A stretch of DNA of 64,000 bases. Origin: Ilumatobacter sp963746265 (GTDB taxonomy: Bacteria; Actinomycetota; Acidimicrobiia; Acidimicrobiales; Ilumatobacteraceae). The notes beneath the pieces are model-generated. The model saw only the letters and a list, made by a program, of their open reading frames with translations, did no database searches and was not told the origin of the DNA. The translations under genes and the position numbers were made by a program. Positions 25,575 through 33,825 of this stretch are shown in pieces (position 1 is the stretch's first letter; each line of letters opens with the position of its first letter). The stretch covers positions 130,840-194,839 of the forward strand of contig CAVVAM010000006.1 of assembly GCA_963746265.1 (NCBI GenBank), given 5' to 3'.

Positions 25575-27443
25575 ATGACGCTGACGGAGCAGACCAAGCC
25601 GAGCGCCTCGGGTGCGAGCGGGGTGACGACCGTGGCATCGCTCGCCCGCGACTGGGCTCGGCGCGCCCCCACGCAGGTGGCGATGCGCGAGAAGGACTTC
25701 GGCATCTGGCGGGAGATCACCTGGGCCGAGGCCTGGGACACGATCGAGGACGTCGCCCACGGCTTGATCGCGCTCGGCGTCGAGCCCCGAGACCGTGTGT
25801 CGATCCACTCCGAGGATCGTCCCGAATGGGTGATCTTCGATCTGGCGACGGTGGCCGTCCGCGGGATCACCGTCGGCTTCTATCCGACCAATCCGGCGGC
25901 CGAGGTCGAGTACCTGCTGAAGGACTGCGGCGCGTCCGTGCACTTCGCCGAGGACGAGGAGCAGTTCGACAAGGTCGACGAGATCGACCGCAGCGAGTTG
26001 GCCGGTCTCCGCAGGATCATCTTCGTCGAGCCGCGCGGCATGGTCGGCAAGGTCGACGACCGGCTGCTGTTCTGGGACAACCTGATCGAGCTCGGTCGCG
26101 AGCACAAGGCCCGGCATCCGAACGCCGTGGCCGACCGGATGGCGGCCGCGGTCGAAGACGACATCATGACGTTGGTCTACACGTCGGGCACGACCGGTCC
26201 GCCGAAGGGCGCGATGCTCAGCAACAAGAACTCGGCGTTCTGCATCGACAAGATCGTCAACGCCGCCGACCGTGCGCCCGGCGGTCCACCCAATCCGAAG
26301 GACCAGATCGTCACCTATCTGCCGCTGTGTCACGTCGCGGAGCGGATCTTCTCCACGTGGACGATGGTCGGCGCCGGCCCGGTGCTCAACTTCGCCGAGT
26401 CGATCGAGACGGTCAACGAGAACCTGCGCGAGGTGCAGCCGACGATCTTCTTCGCCGTGCCTCGCATCTGGGAGAAGTTGCACGCGCTGGCGCTCATCAA
26501 GGCCAACGACGCCACGTGGTTCAAACGGAAGGTCACCGCCTTCGGGATGGTGCTGGCCAGCAGGATCGGCAAAGCCAAAGTGGCCAATGGCGGCGACCAC
26601 ACGATGTCGTCGCGGTTGATGGCCGCGGTCGGCTGGCTCCTCGTGTTCCGGGCGCTCCGTGAGCGGCTCGGCCTGCGGCGCGTTCGCTATGCGAGCTCCG
26701 GCGCGGCCGCGATCGCGCCCGAGGTCCTCGAGTTCTTCATCGGCCTCGGTGTCCCCGTCTACGAGCTGTACGGCATGACCGAGAACTCGGCGGTCGCCAC
26801 GGCGAACTTCGTCGGCCGGATGAAGCTCGGCACCGTCGGCGAGCCCTACCCCGACATCGGGTTCCGGATCGCCGAGGGCACGGGCGAGATCCAGACCAAG
26901 CACGACGGTGTGTTCCAGGGGTACTGGAACAAGCCCGACAAGTCGGCCGAGACCTTCACCGACGACGGCTGGCTCATGACCGGCGACGTCGGCGAGTGGG
27001 TCGATGGCACGCACGTCCGCATCGTCGACCGGATCAAGCACATCATCATCACGAGCGGCGGTAAGAACATCTCACCGTCGGAGATCGAGAACAGCCTGAA
27101 GACGTCGCCCTACGTGAACGAGGCGATGGTCATCGGCGAAGGTCGCAAGTACCTGACGGCGTTGATCGGCATCGAGCTCGACACGGTCGGCGACTGGGCG
27201 CTCCGTCGTGGGTTGCCGTACACGACGTACCGGGATCTCGCCGAGAAACCCGAGGTCGTCGAACTCATGCAAGGGGTCGTCGACCAGACCAACGAGAAGT
27301 TCGCCCGGGTCGAGAACATCCGTAGGTTCGCACTGCTCCCGAAGCAACTCGACCACGAGGACGGCGAACTGACGGCGACCCAGAAGCTCAAGCGCTCGGC
27401 GATGATCGACGCCTTCGGTGACCTCGTCGAGGCGATGTACTGA
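25575..27443 (+). CDS. Long-chain acyl-CoA synthetase (AMP-binding)
   Basis: 622-aa adenylate-forming enzyme that activates fatty acids to acyl-CoA. The core P-loop-like motif is LVYTSGTTGPPKGAML; YELYGMTENS, then DDGWLMTGDVGEW, then RIKHIIITSGGKNISP are the following adenylation motifs; the C-terminal lysine region ends GELTATQKLKRSAM. The 600+ length and the HVAERIFS segment place it with FACL/FadD15-type long-chain synthetases. The ATG at 25575 is preceded by GAGGGGG at 25563-25569; an upstream ATG (25542) directly abuts a GGAGG and is unlikely. Its stop overlaps the livH start (TGATG). A fadD leading a branched-chain amino acid-type ABC transporter suggests uptake of a hydrophobic or carboxylic substrate that is then activated; the true substrate is uncertain. 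Confidence 0.93.
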   Translation: MTLTEQTKPSASGASGVTTVASLARDWARRAPTQVAMREKDFGIWREITWAEAWDTIEDVAHGLIALGVEPRDRVSIHSEDRPEWVIFDLATVAVRGITVGFYPTNPAAEVEYLLKDCGASVHFAEDEEQFDKVDEIDRSELAGLRRIIFVEPRGMVGKVDDRLLFWDNLIELGREHKARHPNAVADRMAAAVEDDIMTLVYTSGTTGPPKGAMLSNKNSAFCIDKIVNAADRAPGGPPNPKDQIVTYLPLCHVAERIFSTWTMVGAGPVLNFAESIETVNENLREVQPTIFFAVPRIWEKLHALALIKANDATWFKRKVTAFGMVLASRIGKAKVANGGDHTMSSRLMAAVGWLLVFRALRERLGLRRVRYASSGAAAIAPEVLEFFIGLGVPVYELYGMTENSAVATANFVGRMKLGTVGEPYPDIGFRIAEGTGEIQTKHDGVFQGYWNKPDKSAETFTDDGWLMTGDVGEWVDGTHVRIVDRIKHIIITSGGKNISPSEIENSLKTSPYVNEAMVIGEGRKYLTALIGIELDTVGDWALRRGLPYTTYRDLAEKPEVVELMQGVVDQTNEKFARVENIRRFALLPKQLDHEDGELTATQKLKRSAMIDAFGDLVEAMY

Positions 27444-28441
27444 TGTTCACCACTGCGATGCTCGCCTCGGCCAGCACGACCTTCATCCAGACCCTCGTCA
27501 AGGCTCTGGCGCTCGGGTCGATCTACGTGTTGATGGCGCTCGGTTTCGTCATCATCTTCAAGGGAACCCAGGTCCTGAACTTCGCCGCCGGCGCGCTGTC
27601 GATGGCTGGGGCCATCTTCATGTCGATCCTCATCGCCGATGGCGGGATCCCCTTCACGCCGTTCGACAACCCGCTCGCGCCCGCCGACGGTGAGAAGGCC
27701 GGGATCCTGCTCTGGCTCGTCAACGTGCTCATCGCCCTGATCCTCGCCGCGATCATGGGTCTCGTGGTCGAGCGCGTCACGATCCGGCCGATGGTCGGTC
27801 AACCGCTGTTCGCGATGGCGGTGATCACGCTGGGCATCGAGATCGCGGTCCGACCGTTCAACCTCGACGCGACGGCGTCGACCGCGCGTGGTCTCGAGGT
27901 GCCGTGGGGCGCCGACTCGTGGGAGGTCGCAGGCGCCATCGTGCCCAAGTCGTACGTCGTCGCGATGATCGCGGCGGCGATCGCCGGCACCTGTGTCGTC
28001 ATCTTCTACAAGTCGCGGCTCGGCGTCGCGATGCGCGCCGTGTCCTTCGACCAGGAGGCGGCGATGGCGCAGGGCATCAACGTCGGGCGCGTGTTCGCGA
28101 TCGCGTGGGGCATGGGTGTTGCCCTCGCCGCCCTGGCGGCGATCATGTACGGCATGGCGCCGTTCCCTCCGGGTGGCAACGTCAGCCAGGAGATCCACCC
28201 CGTCCTCGCGTTTCGTGTCCTCCCGGTCATCGTGCTCGGTGGGCTCGACTCGGCGATCGGCGCGGTGTACGGCGGTCTCCTCATCGCGTGCGCCGAGGTC
28301 TTCGCCGGCGAGTACCTGTCGTCCTACAACAGCGTGCTCGGTTCCGGTTACTCGACCATCGTTCCGTACGTCGTGATGCTGATCGTGCTGCTCGTCAAAC
28401 CGTACGGATTGTTCGGTACACCGGAAGTCAGGAGGGTCTGA
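27443..28441 (+). CDS. livH: Branched-chain amino acid-type ABC permease LivH
   Basis: 332-aa inner-membrane permease of the LivH family. About eight hydrophobic helices are visible, starting LALGSIYVLMALGFVIIFKGTQVLNFAAGALSM, which carries the family's N-terminal pattern of a GxxY helix followed by NFA/GxGxL. The coupling-helix region reads GVAMRAVSFDQEAAMAQGINV. The C-terminal half carries VIVLGGLDSAIGAVYGGLLI, the conserved G-G-x-x-S/T-x-x-G block. It overlaps fadD by one base and is followed four bases later by livM. It presumably forms the transport channel with LivM, energised by LivF and LivG. Confidence 0.92.
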   Translation: MFTTAMLASASTTFIQTLVKALALGSIYVLMALGFVIIFKGTQVLNFAAGALSMAGAIFMSILIADGGIPFTPFDNPLAPADGEKAGILLWLVNVLIALILAAIMGLVVERVTIRPMVGQPLFAMAVITLGIEIAVRPFNLDATASTARGLEVPWGADSWEVAGAIVPKSYVVAMIAAAIAGTCVVIFYKSRLGVAMRAVSFDQEAAMAQGINVGRVFAIAWGMGVALAALAAIMYGMAPFPPGGNVSQEIHPVLAFRVLPVIVLGGLDSAIGAVYGGLLIACAEVFAGEYLSSYNSVLGSGYSTIVPYVVMLIVLLVKPYGLFGTPEVRRV

Positions 28442-28445
28442 GCAG

Positions 28446-29750
28446 ATGTACGGTCGTCCACTCCTGCGCACGTCCTACAGCCAGGACGCCGCGATCTTCC
28501 CCACGGCGTTCCAGAAGGGAGCGTTCGCGCTGCTGGTCGTCGCACTGGTGCTCATGGGCCTCGGCAACAGCGTGTTCGCGTGGCTGCCCGAGACGTTGTT
28601 CGGTGGCACCTGGCTCAACCCTGTGACCAACATGTTGCCGCTCGCGATCGCCGCGTTGGGCTTCAACATCCTCCTCGGCGTGACCGGCCAGGTGTCGCTC
28701 GGCCACGCGTTCTTCATGGGCGTTGGTGCATACACTGCAGTGGCGCTCGGCGGCGAGGGCCGGGGTGGCGCCAAGGCCTGCATTCCGTTCCACGAGCAGA
28801 TGGGCCTGCTCGACGAGCGCGGCCAGTGCGGGCTCGGCGCACCGATCTGGATCTGGCTCCCACTGGCCGGCATCGTGGCGGCGCTCGTCGGCATCTTCGT
28901 GTCGCCGGCCGCCGTGAAGGTACGTGGGCTCTACCTCGCGATCGTCACGATCGGCCTCGTGTTCATCGGTCTCCACCTCGGCCGCATGCTTCCCGAGTAC
29001 GCCGGCGACTTCGAGTCCGGTCGCACGTGGCCGAGTCTCGACCTCACTGTCTGGGACTCGGACAATCCTGTCGTCTCGATGACGTCCGACGGGAAGTGGT
29101 TCGGTTCGATCTTCCTCACCGAGGAACAGAAGCAGTTCTTCTTCCTCCTCGTGCTGCTGGTGTTCTTCGCCGTGCTGTCGAAGAACATCATCCGGAGCCG
29201 CACGGGACGTGCTCTGCAGGCGATCCGCGACCGCGACATCGCGGCCGAGGTGATGGGCGTGCCCGAGTTCAAGTACAAGATGATGGGCTTTGCGATCAGT
29301 TCGTTCTACGCCGGGATCGGCGGAGCGCTGTTCGCGTCGTACAACGGCCGCGTGTCGCCGGTCGACTGGGACCTGTTCCTCTCGGTCGACTTCATCGCGA
29401 TCCTGCTGATCGGAGGCGCAGGCACGGTCGCCGGCACGATGCTCGGCGCCGTGTTCGTCGAACTGATGCCGGAGGCGGTCAAGACGTTCACCGAGTGGCT
29501 GGCCGATCAGACCAGCGCGAGCGGCCCCATCAGTTGGGTCGCCAATTTCTTGATCACCGAAGGCCCCGGCGACTTCGGTGCGATCTCGTTGGCGCCGATC
29601 TCGCCCGGGTGGCCCATGAGCGTGTTCTTCTGGAACTTCGTGATCTTCGGCGTACTGATCATCGTGTTCATGATCTTCGAACCGCTCGGGCTCTTCGGGA
29701 TCTGGACCAAGATTCGCAACTATTGGAAGCGTTGGCCGTTCAGCTACTGA
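28446..29750 (+). CDS. livM: Branched-chain amino acid-type ABC permease LivM
   Basis: 434-aa permease of the LivM family, longer than the usual 320-360 residues because of an insertion between early helices (about 95-130, EGRGGAKACIPFHEQMGLLDERGQ) and another near 190-225. The family segments GFNILLGVTGQVSLGHAFFMGVGAYTA and GRALQAIRDRDIAAEVMGV (coupling helix) are present, as is ILLIGGAGTVAGTMLGAVFV. The C-terminus FEPLGLFGIWTKIRNYWKRWPF is typical. It starts four bases after livH with GGAGGG as ribosome site. The insertions face the outside or periplasmic side by simple topology counting, so they may adapt the channel to its own binding protein. Confidence 0.92.
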   Translation: MYGRPLLRTSYSQDAAIFPTAFQKGAFALLVVALVLMGLGNSVFAWLPETLFGGTWLNPVTNMLPLAIAALGFNILLGVTGQVSLGHAFFMGVGAYTAVALGGEGRGGAKACIPFHEQMGLLDERGQCGLGAPIWIWLPLAGIVAALVGIFVSPAAVKVRGLYLAIVTIGLVFIGLHLGRMLPEYAGDFESGRTWPSLDLTVWDSDNPVVSMTSDGKWFGSIFLTEEQKQFFFLLVLLVFFAVLSKNIIRSRTGRALQAIRDRDIAAEVMGVPEFKYKMMGFAISSFYAGIGGALFASYNGRVSPVDWDLFLSVDFIAILLIGGAGTVAGTMLGAVFVELMPEAVKTFTEWLADQTSASGPISWVANFLITEGPGDFGAISLAPISPGWPMSVFFWNFVIFGVLIIVFMIFEPLGLFGIWTKIRNYWKRWPFSY

Positions 29751-29787
29751 CCGCCTGACCACGACAACACCTCGTCGGCCACGTACT

Positions 29788-29827
29788 GTGAGGCCGGTCA
29801 CAAGTGGTGAGCCCGGTTCGGCCTCAC
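29788..29827 (+). promoter_or_regulatory. Stem-loop upstream of the binding-protein gene
   Basis: A perfect 9-bp inverted repeat (GTGAGGCCG at 29788-29796, CGGCCTCAC at 29819-29827) encloses 22 bases in the 106-base gap between livM and the binding-protein gene. A hairpin here could act in mRNA processing or stability that lets the binding protein be made in excess, as is common in ABC operons, or could be an operator dyad. No terminator-type T-run follows. Confidence 0.4.
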
Positions 29828-29856
29828 CCGTCACACCCATCACACAGGGGGAAACC

Positions 29857-31368
29857 ATGAGAAGAAGGTCCAAGGCAATCGCACCGTTGGTGGCGTTGGC
29901 GCTCGTTGCAGCCGCATGCGGCGGCGATGACGACGACGCCGGCAGCGAACCGGCAACGGAAGAAGAGGGCACCGCCGAAGCAACGGCGGAGGACACCTCC
30001 GAAATGTCCGAAGAGGACACCGCCGAAATGTCCGAAGAGGACACCGCCGAAACAACGGCGGAGGACACCTCCGAAGTGTCCGAAGAGGACACGGGCGAGG
30101 CGGTCCCGGCCGGCGAGGTCGTCACCGACTTCGGCGTCGACGCCGAGAACAAAGTCATCCGTGTCGGCCTCAACGCCGACCTGACCGGACCGTTCTCCTC
30201 GCTCGTCACCGAGATCGTCGAAGGTCAGTCGGTCTACTGGGAAGCGTTCAACGAAGCCGGCGGTTACGGGGGCTGGACCGTCGAGACGGTCGTGCTCGAC
30301 AGTGCGTATGCGACCGATCTCGGCATTCAGAACTACGAGGAGTTCGCCGCCGAGGACGGTGTGCTGATGATCACCGAGAACACCGGTTCCCCGATCACCG
30401 CCGCAGTGGCAGCGCAGGCGATCGAGGACAACATGCTCCTCATCCCGCTCAGCTGGGCGTCGCTGTGGCCCGACCCCGAGATCGGCGCTGCCGTGCTCGA
30501 GAAGCAGACCACGTACTGCGCCGAGTCGATGAACGCGATCGAGTGGCTGAAGGGCTTCGTCGAAGGTGAGGGTCTGGAACCCTCGCTCGCGATCGTCGGT
30601 CGCCCCGGCGAGTACGGCGAGGACGGCTCGGCCGGCGCGAAGATCGCAGCGGAAGAACTCGGTATCCCGATCGTGTACGACGGCACGGGTGCCGTCGCCG
30701 GTGACGACCGAACCGCTGTCATCTCGGAGATCGTGGGCTCCGGCGCGACGATGGTGTGGGTCACCCTGACCGGTGGCGAGACGCTCGACATCTTCGGCAA
30801 CGCCGTCAGCCAGGGCTTCGAGGGCTACTGGTCGGGCAACTCGCCGTCGTTCGACTACAAGCAGCACCTGACGTCCGACTTCGCCGAGCAGTTCGACCAG
30901 TACTGGTACCACTCGTACTACCAGGCGCCGTGGGCGACCGAGGGCATCCCCGAGATGGAGCGCCTCGTCGCGGAGATGGTCGCTCGTCGACCGGACCTGC
31001 CGATCTCGGACGTGTACACGACCGGCTGGATCGAGGGCATGATGACGGAGACGTTGATCAGGGCCGCGATCGACTCGGGCGATCTGACCCGGGCCAACGT
31101 GGTGGCGATCAGCCAGGATCCGAGCTTCAGCGTCGACTTCGGCGGCCTCTCGGCCAACCAGTCGTGGCCTGCCGACTACAACGAGGCAGTCGTCCGGTCC
31201 AGCTGGATCTACGACGTCGATGCCACGAAGTTCAACACGATCCCGATGTCGGAGTACACGCCCGAGGCGCCCGGCTCCACCGGCCTGATCCCGATCGAAC
31301 AGGACTACACCGGCTCACTGCTCGAGTCGTACCAGTTCGACGGGCCGTGCATCGAGCCCAGCTCCTGA
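29857..31368 (+). CDS. livK: Substrate-binding lipoprotein of the Liv-type transporter
   Basis: 503-aa lipoprotein of the Leu/Ile/Val-binding protein family (Peripla_BP_6). The ATG at 29857 follows GGGGGAAA. MRRRSKAIAPLVALALVAAAC ends in a lipobox with Cys21 as the lipidation site. An acidic low-complexity linker made of five 8-residue repeats (EMSEEDTA-type, residues 41-80) separates the lipid anchor from the folded domain. That domain starts at VIRVGLNADLTGPFSSLV, the usual first strand of LivK-like proteins. Later blocks include VTLTGGETLDIFGNAVSQGF and a C-terminal WIYDVDATKFNTIPMSEYTP. Family members bind branched-chain amino acids, amides, urea or aromatic acids. With fadD at the operon head a carboxylic acid is plausible, but this is inference. 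Confidence 0.9.
   Translation: MRRRSKAIAPLVALALVAAACGGDDDDAGSEPATEEEGTAEATAEDTSEMSEEDTAEMSEEDTAETTAEDTSEVSEEDTGEAVPAGEVVTDFGVDAENKVIRVGLNADLTGPFSSLVTEIVEGQSVYWEAFNEAGGYGGWTVETVVLDSAYATDLGIQNYEEFAAEDGVLMITENTGSPITAAVAAQAIEDNMLLIPLSWASLWPDPEIGAAVLEKQTTYCAESMNAIEWLKGFVEGEGLEPSLAIVGRPGEYGEDGSAGAKIAAEELGIPIVYDGTGAVAGDDRTAVISEIVGSGATMVWVTLTGGETLDIFGNAVSQGFEGYWSGNSPSFDYKQHLTSDFAEQFDQYWYHSYYQAPWATEGIPEMERLVAEMVARRPDLPISDVYTTGWIEGMMTETLIRAAIDSGDLTRANVVAISQDPSFSVDFGGLSANQSWPADYNEAVVRSSWIYDVDATKFNTIPMSEYTPEAPGSTGLIPIEQDYTGSLLESYQFDGPCIEPSS
29977..30096 (+). repeat. 24-bp tandem repeat coding an acidic linker
   Basis: Five in-frame 24-base units (29977, 30001, 30025, 30049, 30073) encode EATAEDTS, EMSEEDTA twice, ETTAEDTS and EVSEEDTG. 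Units 2 and 3 are identical, and units 1 and 4 differ only slightly, so the array looks recently expanded. It codes the flexible acidic tether of the binding lipoprotein. Confidence 0.9.
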
Positions 31369-31382
31369 ACCAACACTCATGA

Positions 31383-31420
31383 CGGTCGGGCCGGGCGACA
31401 CCTGTCGCCCGGCCCGACCG
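31383..31420 (+). terminator. Strong perfect hairpin between the binding-protein gene and livF
   Basis: A perfect 18-bp inverted repeat (31383-31400 with 31403-31420) with only two unpaired bases lies 14 bases after the binding-protein stop. It is very GC-rich but lacks a T-run, as is usual for actinobacterial terminators. livF begins 21 bases later on the same strand, so this is likely a partial terminator or a 3'-end stabiliser that raises the level of the binding protein relative to the ATPases. Confidence 0.65.
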
Positions 31421-31441
31421 TAGAACCCACCGGAGCCATTC

Positions 31442-32230
31442 ATGCTCGAAATCTCCAACCTCGAGGTCGTCTACAACGAAGTCATCCTCGTACTCCGTGG
31501 CCTGTCGATCGAGGTGCCCGACGGCCAGATCGTCGCGCTGCTCGGTTCCAACGGCGCCGGCAAGACGACGACGGCGCGCGCCATCACCGGGCTGCTCGAC
31601 GTCCACGAGGGTCGGTCGACCAAGGGTTCGATCAAGTGGAACGGCGCGGACATCACCAATTCCCCGCCGGCCAAGATCGTGAGCGGCGGGATCTCCCAGG
31701 TCATGGAGGGCCGGCGGGTGTTCGCCGAACTCACCGTCGACGAGAACCTGATCACCGGTGCGTTCACGAACCGATCCCGGGAATCCGAGAACTACGACCG
31801 GGTGATGGGTCTGTTCCCCCGTCTGAAGGAGCGGCGCTCCCAGACCGCCGGTCTGCTGTCCGGCGGTGAGCAACAGATGTTGGCCATCGGTCGTGCGCTG
31901 ATGGCCGAACCGAAGCTCATGATCCTGGACGAGCCGTCGCTCGGCTTGGCTCCCAAGCTGATCGAACAGGTTCGCGACACGATCGTGGAGATCAACCAAC
32001 TCGGTACCAGCGTGCTGTTGATCGAACAGAACGCGATGATGGCTCTGTCGATCGCGAACTACGGCTACATCATGGAGACGGGCAAGGTCGTGATGGACGC
32101 GGAGGCCGAGAAGCTGGTCGGTGACGACGACGTCAAGGAGTTCTACCTCGGCCTCCACGGCGACGAGGGCGAGAAGAAGTCGTTCAAGGACGTCAAGCAC
32201 TACAAGCGGCGGAAGCGGTGGGCATCATGA
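31442..32230 (+). CDS. livF: Branched-chain amino acid-type ABC ATPase LivF
   Basis: 262-aa ATP-binding subunit. Walker A GSNGAGKTT (about 36-44), Q-loop in GISQVMEGRRVFAELTVDENL (the LivF pattern EGRRVF), signature LSGGEQQMLAIGRALM, Walker B LMILDEPSLGLAP and the switch region SVLLIEQNAMMALSIANY are all intact. The C-terminal tail after about residue 235 is unusually basic (KSFKDVKHYKRRKRWAS). Its last codons and stop fall inside the first copy of a 42-bp direct repeat, so the present 3' end may have been shaped by that duplication. Confidence 0.93.
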   Translation: MLEISNLEVVYNEVILVLRGLSIEVPDGQIVALLGSNGAGKTTTARAITGLLDVHEGRSTKGSIKWNGADITNSPPAKIVSGGISQVMEGRRVFAELTVDENLITGAFTNRSRESENYDRVMGLFPRLKERRSQTAGLLSGGEQQMLAIGRALMAEPKLMILDEPSLGLAPKLIEQVRDTIVEINQLGTSVLLIEQNAMMALSIANYGYIMETGKVVMDAEAEKLVGDDDVKEFYLGLHGDEGEKKSFKDVKHYKRRKRWAS

Positions 32231-32324
32231 TCCTTGATCTGGTCGGTTTCGGACGTCGAGCACGCCGTGATGGCAACGACGTGCGGCGGAAGCGGTGGGC
32301 ATCATGATCCTTGATCTGGTCGGT
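32206..32324 (+). repeat. 42-bp perfect direct repeat spanning the livF end
   Basis: Copy 1 at 32206-32247 covers the last seven codons and stop of livF plus 17 following bases. Copy 2 at 32283-32324 is identical and lies in the livF-livG gap; the spacer is 35 bases. The duplicated segment would again read RRKRWAS and a stop. It looks like a recent tandem duplication of the gene end; no inverted ends or transposase are visible. Confidence 0.9.
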
Positions 32325-32377
32325 GTCATGTCGATCTCCGCCAATATGTCGTCACGAACCTTCGGGAGGATCGTCGT

Positions 32378-33151
32378 ATGAATGAACCGTTGATCGAGGT
32401 CGACAACATCACGTTGCGGTTCGGTGGCGTCACCGCCATCAGCGAGGTCAGTTTCGACGTGCAGCCCAGCGAGCTGTTCGCGATCATCGGCCCGAACGGC
32501 GCCGGCAAGACGTCGATCTTCAACACGATCAGCCAGGTGTACCGCCCTCAGGAGGGCGACATCCGCTTCGAGGGCGAATCGATCATGGGCAGACGGCCCG
32601 ACGACATCGCGGAGTTGGGGATCGCCCGCACGTTCCAGAACATCGAGTTGTTCGCCCAGATGAACGTGATCGACAACCTGCTGACCGGCCGCCACATCCG
32701 CATGAAGTCCTCGTGGCTCGCCGGGGCGTTCTGGATGGGTCCGGCCCGTCGCGAGGAGATGGAGAACCGGCGCAAGGTGGAGGACATCATCGACCTGCTC
32801 GAGATCCAGGCGTGGCGCAAGCACCCGGTCGCACTGCTGCCGTACGGGTTCCAGAAGCGTGTCGAGCTCGGTCGGGCATTGGCCATGGAGCCGAAGCTGC
32901 TCCTGCTCGACGAGCCGGTGGCGGGGATGAACCTCGAAGAGACCGAGGACATGGCCCGGTTCATCCTCGACATCAAGAGCGAGCTGAACATCCCGATGAT
33001 CATGGTCGAGCACGACATGGGACTCGTGATGGACATCGCCGATCGCGTGATGGTGCTCGACTTCGGTCAGCGGATCGCACTCGGCACACCCGAAGAGGTG
33101 CAGGCGAACCCCGACGTCATCGCTGCCTACCTCGGCTCCGAGTTCGCCTGA
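32378..33151 (+). CDS. livG: Branched-chain amino acid-type ABC ATPase LivG
   Basis: 257-aa ATPase. Walker A GPNGAGKTSIFN, the family block IARTFQNIELFAQMNVIDNLL, signature region LLPYGFQKRVELGRAL (LivG members carry L-x-Y-G-x-Q instead of LSGGQ), Walker B LLLLDEPVAGMN and H-loop MIMVEHDMGLVM are present. The C-terminus GTPEEVQANPDVIAAYLG is the classic LivG ending. An insertion (MKSSWLAGAFWMGPARREE, about 109-127) in the helical domain is typical of LivG. It is preceded by GGGAGGAT about 10 bases from the ATG. It completes a full five-component transporter with the upstream genes. Confidence 0.93.
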   Translation: MNEPLIEVDNITLRFGGVTAISEVSFDVQPSELFAIIGPNGAGKTSIFNTISQVYRPQEGDIRFEGESIMGRRPDDIAELGIARTFQNIELFAQMNVIDNLLTGRHIRMKSSWLAGAFWMGPARREEMENRRKVEDIIDLLEIQAWRKHPVALLPYGFQKRVELGRALAMEPKLLLLDEPVAGMNLEETEDMARFILDIKSELNIPMIMVEHDMGLVMDIADRVMVLDFGQRIALGTPEEVQANPDVIAAYLGSEFA

Positions 33152-33340
33152 TCCGGGCCCGCTACGGCGATCGCGGTGTTGCGTCTCACCGCTCGTTGCC
33201 CGGACGCGACTCGCGTTCGACGCGCCTGGCGCTCACCGCGACCGATCCGGGGTCAGCGAGCAGTTCCCCCGTCGGTGACGCGCGGGTCGGCTGACGGCTT
33301 CGGGCCGGGGTCGACGAATGGCGGCGCGACCCGAGATCCG
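33152..33340. other. Convergent gap after livG
   Basis: About 190 bases between the rightward liv operon and the leftward thioesterase. I see no gene and no convincing terminator hairpin in it. Confidence 0.5.
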
Positions 33341-33766
33341 TCACTCGACGATCTTGCGGCCGATCTTCCGGGTGCGGCCGCGGAACAGCGCGATCGTGGT
33401 CACCTCGCCGTCCACCGTGTCGGACGCCGACACGGTGACGTCCCAGACGGCCGATCGGCCACCGCCCGCCCGCCGCTCGGCGACCGCCGTCAGCCACTGG
33501 CCGACCGTCGCCGGCGCGAGCCAGTCGATCTCGGCCGATGTCGCGAACGCGGCGTCGTTGTCCGAATTGCTGGCGAACGCCATCGCACTGTCGGCCAGCA
33601 CGAACGTCATCCCGCCGTGTATGACGGCCAACCCGTTGCACATGTCGGCGCGCACCTGCATCCGTGTGACGGACCGTTCCGACGACGCCTCCACGAGCTC
33701 GATGCCCAAGGCCACTGCGGTGGCGTCGCGGTCGTACATCGCTCTGGCAGCTGAGGCGGTGTGCAT
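33341..33766 (-). CDS. PaaI-type hotdog thioesterase
   Basis: 141-aa single hotdog-domain protein. The PaaI signature region reads NGLAVIHGGMTFVLADSAMAFASNS, with HGG and the acidic residue of LADS that activates water in phenylacetyl-CoA thioesterase PaaI. The start AYDRDATAVALGIELVEA and the strand DVTVSASDTVDGEVTTIALFRGRTRKIG also match the family. Its promoter appears leaderless: TAACCT lies 6 bases before the ATG. No paa ring-cleavage genes are next to it, so it may hydrolyse dead-end CoA thioesters arising from the nearby fatty acid and carboxylic acid enzymes; substrate unknown. Confidence 0.85.
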   Translation of the reverse strand: MHTASAARAMYDRDATAVALGIELVEASSERSVTRMQVRADMCNGLAVIHGGMTFVLADSAMAFASNSDNDAAFATSAEIDWLAPATVGQWLTAVAERRAGGGRSAVWDVTVSASDTVDGEVTTIALFRGRTRKIGRKIVE

Positions 33767-33825
33767 CTCCGCAGGTTAGGGCGATCGGCCGCCGAGGACG
33801 CACGCCGGATGACCGCTCCGAGGGG

